Below, one piece after another: positions 1 to 6,213 of a stretch of DNA of 19,451 bases. The stretch's first letter is position 1; each line of letters begins with the position of its first letter. Under the pieces are notes generated by a model. The model made no database searches. It was not told the origin of the DNA and saw nothing but the letters and a program-made list of their open reading frames with translations. The stretch is from Kangiellaceae bacterium (lineage in GTDB: Bacteria; Pseudomonadota; Gammaproteobacteria; Enterobacterales; Kangiellaceae). The translations under genes and the position numbers were made by a program. Where the stretch lies: assembly GCA_030590405.1 (NCBI GenBank), contig JAUUYO010000024.1, forward strand, positions 1 through 19,451. Direction: 5' to 3'.

Positions 1-1
1 T

Positions 2-778
2 CCAAAGCATCTGGTTAGCCAGGCCAGGCGTCTGAAAGCCCAGTTTGAACAACTAAAACCGGAAAAGCACTGGTTAAAAAATCAGATTGATGGCAGCGAG
101 CTGGATGTCGATAATATTATTCGTTATCAAACCGACGTGATGCGAGGCCAGGTCACTCAAACGCCAGGCTTGTTTAAAGCCTTGCAACATAATATGCGCG
201 ATTTAAGTTGTTTATTATTGGCTGACCTTTCTCTGTCTACCGATGCCTGGGTCAATAACGATGGGCGAGTGATTGATATTATTCGGGATAGTTTATTTTT
301 ATTTTCTGAAGCGCTGGAAGCGAGCGGCGACAGTTATGCGATTAGCGGATTTTCATCGATTAAGCGGAGTCATATTCGTTATTATCAACTAAAAGGATTT
401 TCTGAAAAGCTGAATGATTCGATCCGAGGAAATATCGGTGCGATTGAACCGGGTTATTACACCCGGATGGGAGCTGGGATAAGACAGGCGACTAAACAGT
501 TGCTAAAACAGCAATCCAGTCAGCGCCTCTTATTATTATTAACCGATGGAAAACCCAATGATATTGACCAATATGAAGGAAGGTATGGTATTGAGGATAC
601 TCGAAAAGCAATACAGGAAGCTAGATTGCAAGGGCTTCAGACCTTTTGTATCACCATCGACGAAGATGCTAATCAATATTTACCCTATCTGTTTGGTAAA
701 GAGAATTATATTCTTGTTAAAAAAGCCTATGAACTCCCCAAAAAATTGTTAAAACTCTATTCAAAGTTGACCAATTAA
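2..778 (+). CDS. norD: NorD, nitric oxide reductase activation protein, C-terminal part (5' end outside window)
   Basis: The frame is open from base 2 to a TAA at 776-778 and gives 258 residues; the gene starts before the window. The visible part is a von Willebrand factor A domain. Its MIDAS motif DLSLS is encoded at about 224-238, a second-loop Thr lies in GYYTRMG, and the conserved TDGKPND segment is followed by a stretch typical of NorD (YEGRYGIEDTRKA). NorD proteins work with the MoxR-type AAA+ ATPase NorQ to insert metal into, or activate, cytochrome-c nitric oxide reductase NorCB. The norCBQ genes, if present, should lie to the left. An internal ATG at 137 is only a shorter in-frame Met. 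No terminator is visible before the next gene. Family assignment rests on the C-terminal motifs; a NorD-like CbbO homologue is the main alternative. Confidence 0.85.
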   Translation, partial: PKHLVSQARRLKAQFEQLKPEKHWLKNQIDGSELDVDNIIRYQTDVMRGQVTQTPGLFKALQHNMRDLSCLLLADLSLSTDAWVNNDGRVIDIIRDSLFLFSEALEASGDSYAISGFSSIKRSHIRYYQLKGFSEKLNDSIRGNIGAIEPGYYTRMGAGIRQATKQLLKQQSSQRLLLLLTDGKPNDIDQYEGRYGIEDTRKAIQEARLQGLQTFCITIDEDANQYLPYLFGKENYILVKKAYELPKKLLKLYSKLTN

Positions 779-869
779 ATTGTTGTAACTTTAATCGCCT
801 TTATCTGTCATATTGTTTTAAATCATAAATTCTAAATCACAAATATAATACGAAAAAGGAATTCTCAAT

Positions 870-1388
870 ATGCTCAAGTCTATTCGTTTTACTTTTAAAC
901 TGATTACTCTTTATCTTTTTTCTAATCTATCCATCGCCGAATCCAGTATAAAACCGGCCCAGATGAATCCTGAAAGATTGCATTCAATTATCAGCGACTA
1001 CACCGATAACGTTAAAGTTAATAATAATGTGATTAGTTTTGATTATGAAAAAGTGACTATTTACTGTGTATGGGATGCAAATGCGGATCGTATGAGAATG
1101 ATTGCTCCCATTGCAAATACCTCCGATTTAAGTAGCGACTTATTGGAATTGGCGTTAAAGGCAAATTACCATACGGTATTGGATGCACGTTATGCGATTG
1201 GCGATGATGTCTTGTATGCTGCTTTTATTCATCCGCTCTCCCCCATCACAAAAAATGAGATTGAATCGGCGATCAGGCAAGTTTCCACCTCTGCTTTAAC
1301 CTTTGGCACTAGCTTTACTAGCGGCGAGTTAGTTTTTCCGGGAAATAAGGCTGAGCAAGCCAAAAAGGGAAAAAGTAAGTCGATGTAG
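870..1388 (+). CDS. Small exported protein of unknown function, possibly YbjN-like fold
   Basis: This is a 172-residue protein. Its N-terminus has basic residues, then a hydrophobic run ending near SIAES, which looks like a signal peptide of about 24 residues. The remainder is a compact alpha/beta-looking domain with a conserved-looking core (VLDARYAIGDDVLYAAFIHPL) and a Lys-rich tail. An AAAGGA ribosome site sits at 855-860, nine bases before the ATG. The core pattern recalls YbjN or type III secretion chaperone-like domains, but I am not sure of this. It lies 91 bp after norD on the same strand, so it may share expression with the nitric-oxide locus. It ends in TAG. No function is assigned. 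Confidence 0.75.
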   Translation: MLKSIRFTFKLITLYLFSNLSIAESSIKPAQMNPERLHSIISDYTDNVKVNNNVISFDYEKVTIYCVWDANADRMRMIAPIANTSDLSSDLLELALKANYHTVLDARYAIGDDVLYAAFIHPLSPITKNEIESAIRQVSTSALTFGTSFTSGELVFPGNKAEQAKKGKSKSM

Positions 1389-1412
1389 GTCCCACTATGC
1401 TTCAAAGGAATT

Positions 1413-1453
1413 TTGATTTATATCAAGTCATATTGGCCTAAATAGTCTACAAT
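1413..1453 (+). promoter_or_regulatory. FNR/ANR-type class II promoter of the uspE-like gene
   Basis: A perfect TTGAT-N4-ATCAA box lies at 1413-1426. A -10 hexamer TACAAT (5 of 6 to consensus) lies at 1448-1453. Transcription would start near 1460, which puts the centre of the box about 40.5 bp upstream. That matches the -41.5 position at which FNR/ANR activates class II promoters. No good -35 hexamer is present, as expected for an activator-dependent promoter. Inference: the downstream stress gene is induced when oxygen is low. Confidence 0.75.
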
Positions 1454-1465
1454 GAGGCGAAGAGC

Positions 1466-1533
1466 TGAAGTATTTCTCAAACAGGATGATGATCAACACT
1501 CATCATCCTGTCGCTGAGAAAATAGCATCTTCA
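1466..1533 (+). promoter_or_regulatory. Long hairpin in the 5' leader of the uspE-like mRNA
   Basis: A perfect 12-bp stem (1481-1492 with 1500-1511, 7-nt loop) is extended by a 6-bp stem (1474-1479 with 1515-1520). A further 5-bp stem (1466-1470 with 1529-1533) closes it, with small internal loops between the stems. It begins about six bases after the predicted transcription start and ends 16 bases before the ribosome site. No T-run follows, so it is not an ordinary intrinsic terminator. A stabilising 5' stem-loop or a translational control element is more likely. Confidence 0.6.
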
Positions 1534-1561
1534 ATTGATATTATTACTTGAGGATAAATGC

Positions 1562-2497
1562 ATGAATTCTATTAAAAAAATTCTGGTTGATCTCGATCCA
1601 ACGAAAGAAGACCAGCCTGCCTTACAAAGAGGTATCTATCTCGCCAAGCAGTATGGCGCATCAGTCACTTTATTTTTAGTGGTGTATAATCGCAGTTTAG
1701 TTTCCAATTTGTTTTTTAGTTCAGAGCAACTTGATGCCGCCAAACAGGGTTATATTAATTCTAAAAAGCGCTGGGTTAATACCTACCTTGAAAGTGCGAT
1801 CGGTGCTGGTGTTAACGCTGATATTGATATTGTCTGGGCGAAGCCTATCTATGAAGCGATCAATAAAAAAGCAGAAGACGGTGATTATGATTTAGTGATC
1901 AAATCGACCCATCATCATCCCACCATCAACCGAATTTTCTTTACCCCGAACGATTGGCAATTACTTAAAACTTGTAAAAAGCCACTTATCATGGCCAAAT
2001 CAAACGACACCAGTCAATACTCTAACGTCATGGCTGCGATTGATCCGAGCAATCGTCATAGCCATTCTAAAGATCTTGACCCTAAAATATTACGTGCCGC
2101 GCGTGAAGTGGCCAGTAGCACTGATGCCAAGGCGCATGCTGTTCATTGTTATGATCCTATCGCCTATCAATTATGGACCGATATAGGTGTTGGTATGGGG
2201 GCAGGGATGGGACCAGCTGATTTTACTATGGGTCAGGATAATTACGACCAATATATCGAACAGCTAAAAAAAGTGAATGAAGAAAGTTTTACCAAAGCGG
2301 TTGATCAAGTGAATTTTCCAAAAGATCACCTGCATCTCGAAGAAGGTTATCCTGAGACAATTTTACCGAGCCTAGTAAGTGAGCATAAAATTGATCTATT
2401 GGTTATGGGCACCAGCTATCATTCTGGTTTGATCGGTAGCACCATTGAAAAAATTCTGGATGAAGTCGATTGTGATGTAATGGCAGTCAGGGTTTGA
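1562..2497 (+). CDS. uspE: UspE-type tandem universal stress protein
   Basis: This is a 311-residue protein with two Usp domains (about 3-146 and 152-311), like E. coli UspE (316 aa). The FTPNDWQLLKTC segment near the end of domain 1 and the closing stretch CDVMAVRV follow UspE. I start it at ATG 1562, which has GAGGA at 1550-1554 seven bases upstream; a TTG at 1535 in the same frame would sit against the leader hairpin. The domain 2 nucleotide-binding loop is GTSYHSGLIGST (283-294), shorter than the usual GxxG-x9-G(S/T). Residues 208-225 form a Gly/Met-rich insert (VGMGAGMGPADFTMG). It is a cytoplasmic stress protein, probably induced under low oxygen through the FNR-type promoter upstream. 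The stop is TGA, followed by a small hairpin. Confidence 0.88.
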   Translation: MNSIKKILVDLDPTKEDQPALQRGIYLAKQYGASVTLFLVVYNRSLVSNLFFSSEQLDAAKQGYINSKKRWVNTYLESAIGAGVNADIDIVWAKPIYEAINKKAEDGDYDLVIKSTHHHPTINRIFFTPNDWQLLKTCKKPLIMAKSNDTSQYSNVMAAIDPSNRHSHSKDLDPKILRAAREVASSTDAKAHAVHCYDPIAYQLWTDIGVGMGAGMGPADFTMGQDNYDQYIEQLKKVNEESFTKAVDQVNFPKDHLHLEEGYPETILPSLVSEHKIDLLVMGTSYHSGLIGSTIEKILDEVDCDVMAVRV

Positions 2498-2518
2498 AAA
2501 AAAGCAACTAGTCAGGTT

Positions 2519-2545
2519 CCTTCTCCTTTAGGGGAGAAGGCTTTC
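2519..2545. terminator. Hairpin between convergent uspE-like and MBL genes, probable terminator
   Basis: A perfect 8-bp GC-containing stem CCTTCTCC/GGAGAAGG (2519-2526 with 2533-2540) has a 6-nt loop and is followed by the T-rich CTTTCTC. It lies 22 bases after the uspE stop and before the end of the convergent hydrolase gene. The T-tract is interrupted, and none is seen on the minus strand, so termination strength is uncertain. Confidence 0.45.
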
Positions 2546-2582
2546 TCGTGGGATCTTCTTTTGGTAAAATGAGGATAAGAAA

Positions 2583-3491
2583 CTACTTTTTCAGACTCTT
2601 AAAAACCTGCCGAGTCATTTTTTCTGTAGTAATAAATCCCCAATTCCATTTCGCATGATATTTTTCAAGCGGATTGGCTTTAACCACTTCATCTTCAGTT
2701 TTGCCTTTTTTTATCAGAGTATTGATCAATTTTTTTGCGCCAACCAACATATCTAATGCTTGTTTCAATTGTTTTTTATCCGCTAAAGGCCCATGACCGG
2801 GGATTATTTTGGTCTGCTCATTACTCATGCCAAGTATTTTTTGTTGGGCCGCAATATAGCCATCAACGCTTCCACCATTATTAATATCGATATAAGGAAA
2901 CATGCCATTAAATAGCGTGTCGCCGGTATGGATCACATTCGCATTTTGATAATGGATCACCGCATCGCCATCGGTGTGGGCATTTTCAACGTGGAATACT
3001 CTTAAATCTTCGCCATTCAAATGAAAACTGATGGCATGTGAAAAAGTAATGACCGGTAGTGCCGCTTTCGGCATGGGTTTGTTACCATCTTTGGTTCGTA
3101 ACCCTTTAGTGAGCATATTGATGCGAAGATTTTCGTGGGCGACAATTCGGGTACCGTCATTGCCCATGTTTTGATTATTGCCAGTATGGTCATCGTGAAC
3201 GTGAGTATTAATTAAAAAATCGACGGGGTTTTTAGTCACACTTTTAATCGCTGCCTTCATTTTACCCAATAACGGCGGCATAGAATCGTCAATCATTACC
3301 ACGCCATCATCGCCAATGGATAAACCGATATTCCCACCAGTAAAACCGCCGACGCCCATCAGCATGTAAATACCGGGTGCGACTTCAGTCGTTGAAAAAT
3401 CAGGGTCTTCTTTAGCTGGCTCAGCAGCCATTGTTACTAAGGAAAAACTGAGTAAAGCGCTTGCGGTGATTAGTTGTTTAAATTTTGTCAT
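2583..3491 (-). CDS. Periplasmic metallo-beta-lactamase-fold hydrolase
   Basis: This is a 302-residue protein with a signal peptide (about 1-22, cleavage near VTMAAEP). The MBL zinc motif is complete: H97-x-H99-x-D101-H102 in NTHVHDDHTGN, H172 in ENAHTDGD, D191 in HTGDTLF, and H233 in IPGHGP. An Asp at the position that is Cys in B1 beta-lactamases marks a general di-zinc hydrolase of the glyoxalase II/B3-like type rather than a classic B1 lactamase. The substrate is unknown; secreted relatives include thiol-ester, lactone and quinoprotein-associated hydrolases. ATG at 3491 is preceded by GGAG nine bases upstream. The stop is TAG. It is convergent with the uspE-like gene and divergent from the lipoprotein gene, so it probably forms its own transcription unit. 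Confidence 0.85.
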   Translation of the reverse strand: MTKFKQLITASALLSFSLVTMAAEPAKEDPDFSTTEVAPGIYMLMGVGGFTGGNIGLSIGDDGVVMIDDSMPPLLGKMKAAIKSVTKNPVDFLINTHVHDDHTGNNQNMGNDGTRIVAHENLRINMLTKGLRTKDGNKPMPKAALPVITFSHAISFHLNGEDLRVFHVENAHTDGDAVIHYQNANVIHTGDTLFNGMFPYIDINNGGSVDGYIAAQQKILGMSNEQTKIIPGHGPLADKKQLKQALDMLVGAKKLINTLIKKGKTEDEVVKANPLEKYHAKWNWGFITTEKMTRQVFKSLKK

Positions 3492-3598
3492 TGTTTTTTG
3501 CTCCGTGAAAGGGGAAACTCTAAGGCCTGTTTAGTTAGCCTGTAAAAATCATTCCTGACGGTATCATTGCTAACCATCGAGTACAATAGACAGATTGT

Positions 3599-3627
3599 TT
3601 GACTTAGAAGAATATTGATCTTCTGAT
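3599..3627 (+). promoter_or_regulatory. Possible sigma-70 promoter for the lipoprotein gene
   Basis: TTGACT (3599-3604, 5 of 6) and TCTGAT (3622-3627, 4 of 6) are separated by 17 bp and lie about 30 bp upstream of the ATG. A 6-bp inverted repeat (3606-3611 with 3619-3624) falls inside the spacer. The -10 element is weak, so this is tentative. Confidence 0.3.
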
Positions 3628-3657
3628 GAGATGCCTGATTTGTCATAAAGGAAAAAT

Positions 3658-4029
3658 ATGAGAATTACATTTAGATTATTATCCCTGTTTTGCTTGTTAT
3701 TATTTCTATCAGCTTGTGATAACCCGCTCCCGCCTTCCAAACTCCCCTATGAAGGTGTGTGGAAAAGTGAGCATATGATTCTGATTATTACACGTGAGGG
3801 GCAGGTTTCTTATGAACGCAAAGAAGGTGCAATGACCACAAGCATTAATGGCCCGATCAAAGAGTTTACTAAAGCTGGATTTACCGTGGGTTTTGGCTTT
3901 CTCACATCGGAGTTTATCGTGAATCAAAAACCGAGCGAGCAAGACGGTCAATGGATAATGATAATTGATGGGGTTAAATTAACTCGCGCTAATCAACTAT
4001 CTTCAGTTAAAAAAGATACAACTATCTAA
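3658..4029 (+). CDS. Small lipoprotein of unknown function
   Basis: This 123-residue protein has a clear lipoprotein signal peptide: basic start, hydrophobic core, and lipobox LSAC with lipidated Cys20. The residue after Cys is Asp21. In Enterobacteria an Asp at +2 retains lipoproteins in the inner membrane, so the mature protein may face the periplasm from the inner membrane. The mature part (about 103 residues) reads as a small beta-rich domain (YEGVWKSEHMILIITREGQVSYER) resembling short lipocalin-like or DUF lipoproteins; I do not recognise a family. AAAGGAAAAAT precedes the ATG. It is convergent with the glycosyltransferase gene. Function unknown. Confidence 0.8.
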   Translation: MRITFRLLSLFCLLLFLSACDNPLPPSKLPYEGVWKSEHMILIITREGQVSYERKEGAMTTSINGPIKEFTKAGFTVGFGFLTSEFIVNQKPSEQDGQWIMIIDGVKLTRANQLSSVKKDTTI

Positions 4030-4161
4030 TCCTATTATTCTCAGAATATTGATTAATTTTTCTGCTATCCACTCTTCAGCCGCTTGATTGGAATTTGATT
4101 CATATGCCCCATTAAACCTATTGGAGAGTTAAGGGGAGGTGAAGAATATGGCTACTATAAA

Positions 4162-5211
4162 TTAATTTTTATGGCTAAGGATCTTATCAAACATTGCTAC
4201 CACTGATTCAACCGAAATCAATTCCATTAAGTTTTCACCTTTGATTCTTTTTCCCCAGGGATTTTCGCCGATAGATTTTCCGGTTTGTTTGACAAGAAGT
4301 TCTTCATAGACCGAAACGGTGGTCTCTTGAGAATGATAGGGACCAGTTCTTTTGGGGTTGCTATGGGCATATAAACCAATCACCGGGGTGTTGACCGTGG
4401 TCGCCATATGAGCGGGGCCGGAGTCGGGCGCTAATACCAGTTTGGCATTTTGTAATAACGCCAGTAATTGGGGTAAACTGGTTTTACCGATTAAATCGAT
4501 TATTGGCGCATTACAGGCGTTTATTATTTTATTGCTTAATTGCTTTTCCATTTCAGTCGGGCCGCCGGATAGTACCACTTGTAATCCTTGCGCGTGAGCA
4601 TAATCGGCAATCGCGGCATAACGGTTTGGCAGCCAGTTTCGTTGCTCTTTGCTGGCGGCTGGGGAAATAACGATATAAGATTTAGAGCCTGTTTGTTGCA
4701 TGCACCAAACTTGATCTTCTTCATTTAATGGCATATGCCACACTGGCTTTAATTCTGCCGAAACTCCAATCGCCTGCGCAAACCCCCAGAAACCATCGGC
4801 AACGTGGGGCTGCTCTTGCGGGGCGATTTGATGGTTTGTAAAAAGCCATTGACCTTCTTTTGCTCTGCTTTTATCAAATCCCCACTTTTCAGTTGCGCGA
4901 ATACACAAAGTGGCCAGGCTGGCACGAAGGGCGACTTGCATATGTAAGAGCAGGTCAAATTTTCGAGCCTTTAAATGAGTATAAAGCTCTCGGTAAGCTT
5001 TTAACCCAGCTTTTTTATCGAAAATAACAAATTCGACATTCTCCAGGTTGGTTAATAGCATAGCTTCAACTTTTCCAATAACCCAGGTGATATTAGCCTC
5101 TGGCCAGCGGGTTTGGATAGCTTGCACGGTTGCCACCGCGTGGCAAACATCGCCGATGGCTGATAAGCGTAAAATACAGATAGAATGTGGATTGGTTATT
5201 TTTGTTGGCAT
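4162..5211 (-). CDS. Glycosyltransferase family 9 (ADP-heptose:LPS heptosyltransferase-like)
   Basis: This is a 349-residue GT-B protein. The N-terminal ILRLSAIGDVCHA carries the conserved Asp (D21, equivalent to the catalytic Asp of WaaC). The C-terminal half has SPAASKEQRNWLP, GGPTEMEKQL and the donor-binding APDSGPAHMA, typical of WaaC/WaaF/WaaQ-type heptosyltransferases. It should add a heptose, or a related sugar, to the LPS inner core at the cytoplasmic face of the inner membrane. The nearby KDO kinase and KDO transferase genes support this. I cannot say from sequence which acceptor position it uses, so no symbol is given. ATG at 5211 has no clear ribosome site. The stop is TAA, and no convincing terminator follows. 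Confidence 0.88.
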   Translation of the reverse strand: MPTKITNPHSICILRLSAIGDVCHAVATVQAIQTRWPEANITWVIGKVEAMLLTNLENVEFVIFDKKAGLKAYRELYTHLKARKFDLLLHMQVALRASLATLCIRATEKWGFDKSRAKEGQWLFTNHQIAPQEQPHVADGFWGFAQAIGVSAELKPVWHMPLNEEDQVWCMQQTGSKSYIVISPAASKEQRNWLPNRYAAIADYAHAQGLQVVLSGGPTEMEKQLSNKIINACNAPIIDLIGKTSLPQLLALLQNAKLVLAPDSGPAHMATTVNTPVIGLYAHSNPKRTGPYHSQETTVSVYEELLVKQTGKSIGENPWGKRIKGENLMELISVESVVAMFDKILSHKN

Positions 5212-5273
5212 AAATTACAAGATATTGCTTGAAAACAAAAAACGCATGTTAGCATATTACCTGGTCTTGTTGA

Positions 5274-5312
5274 GCTTTAGCACTTAGATTTAGTGCTTAG
5301 CTTTAGTCGAAG
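5274..5312. repeat. Three imperfect tandem 13-bp repeats
   Basis: Units at 5274-5286, 5287-5299 and 5300-5312 share the pattern G-C/A-TTTAG followed by a variable six-base tail, with the first two ending CTTA. The same tract can form a 6-bp stem AGCACT/AGTGCT. It sits between divergent genes. No function is evident; it may be operator-like or chance. Confidence 0.35.
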
Positions 5313-5461
5313 CTAATTGTGGATCGATCACTCAATCGTTAGTTAATAATGCAGGCATCGGTTTGGCCAGAAAAATTATCCGGCTAAACTCGAATATCGC
5401 AATAAAAACAACAATACTGGTCACAAGCTTGCTTGCTGAGGTAAAATGCCAGACCAATTAA
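5294..5461 (+). pseudogene. Probable relic of a short-chain dehydrogenase (FabG-like)
   Basis: The plus-strand frame open from 5294 to the TAA at 5459-5461 encodes VEANCGSITQSLVNNAGIG near 5306-5362. That matches the SDR family signature around the NNAG motif (typically G-x-I-D-x-LVNNAGIG). Further along the same frame are LNSN, LVTSLL and CQTN. They are in the right order for the SDR N-L-(N/S), I-S/T-S and G-Q-T-N segments, but with much shorter spacing. There is no start codon, no Rossmann TGxxxGxG segment and no catalytic YxxxK. This looks like a deletion-ridden remnant in the gap between the glycosyltransferase and kdkA. The NNAGIG match is strong; the later matches are my inference. Confidence 0.4.
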
Positions 5462-5481
5462 TCTTTTAGTTAACTAAGTTA

Positions 5482-6213
5482 TTGAAAATACAGACTAAAA
5501 AATCAAAGCCAAATGTGCTGATATTTCCTCAAAACGATCTGCCATCGAGCCGTAATATCCAGGCTGATTGGTTTGATTGCAATTATTGGCAACAACAAAA
5601 TGCTATTATTGGTCAGTCCAAAGGGCGCCACATTACCTGGTTTATCCAACCGCCACAGGAGATTGATGATTCGGTCTGGGTGTTGCGTCATTATTATCGC
5701 GGTGGTCTGATTGCTAAGCTTACTCGTGACCAATTTGTTTACAGCGGAATGGAGCAAACTCGCGGATTTCGAGAAGTCAGCTTGTTACAGACCATGCTTG
5801 AAATGGGCCTGCCCGTTCCTAAGCCGATTGGTGCAAGAGTCTCCAGAAAAGGGCTATTTTACACCGCCGATCTTTTGATGGAAAAAATTGAAGGTAAGGA
5901 TTTAGTGGCCAAGTTGAAAGAAGGGCAGCTATCGGAAAAATTATGGAACAAAATTGGTAAAAGCATCGCGAATTTTCATCAAAATGGAATTTATCACGCC
6001 GATCTCAATGCTCATAATATTTTATTGGATGAAGCGGAACAATGCTGGTTAATTGATTTTGATCGGTGTGAGCAACGAGCGATCCATTCTGCCTGGCAAC
6101 AACAGAACCTTGAGCGATTAAAACGTTCTTTTGTAAAAGAGCAAGGGCTCCATCGACAATTTTATTTTGATAAAAATAGTTGGCAATGCCTGCTTGCTGG
6201 TTATCAGTCTTAG
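5482..6213 (+). CDS. kdkA: 3-deoxy-D-manno-octulosonic acid (KDO) kinase
   Basis: This 243-residue protein has the KdkA/WaaP protein-kinase-like fold. The catalytic loop is YHADLNAHN (D174 as base) and the metal-binding segment is IDFDR (D192). N-terminal features VLRHYYRGG and GFREVSLLQ match the ATP-binding lobe, and the length suits KdkA (about 240). It phosphorylates the KDO residue of the lipid A-KDO inner core in species that make a single-KDO core. The nearest usable start is TTG 5482; GTG 5515 is an alternative, and neither has a good ribosome site, so the N-terminus is uncertain. Its TAG stop overlaps the TAA stop of the convergent waaA gene, so the two genes share 4 bp. Confidence 0.87.
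   Translation: MKIQTKKSKPNVLIFPQNDLPSSRNIQADWFDCNYWQQQNAIIGQSKGRHITWFIQPPQEIDDSVWVLRHYYRGGLIAKLTRDQFVYSGMEQTRGFREVSLLQTMLEMGLPVPKPIGARVSRKGLFYTADLLMEKIEGKDLVAKLKEGQLSEKLWNKIGKSIANFHQNGIYHADLNAHNILLDEAEQCWLIDFDRCEQRAIHSAWQQQNLERLKRSFVKEQGLHRQFYFDKNSWQCLLAGYQS

Noticed and set aside
813..826. FNR-like box TTGTTTTAAATCAT before the exported-protein gene
   Set aside because: Two mismatches. A perfect TATAAT at 844-849 is about 5 bp too close for class II activation and would leave a leader of only about 14 bases.
3709..3951. 80-codon minus-strand ORF inside the lipoprotein gene
   Set aside because: The plus-strand product has a clean lipobox and ribosome site; the antisense frame has neither.
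4034..4056. AT-rich mini-hairpin TATTCT/AGAATA after the lipoprotein gene
   Set aside because: The stem is too short and AT-only for a credible terminator.
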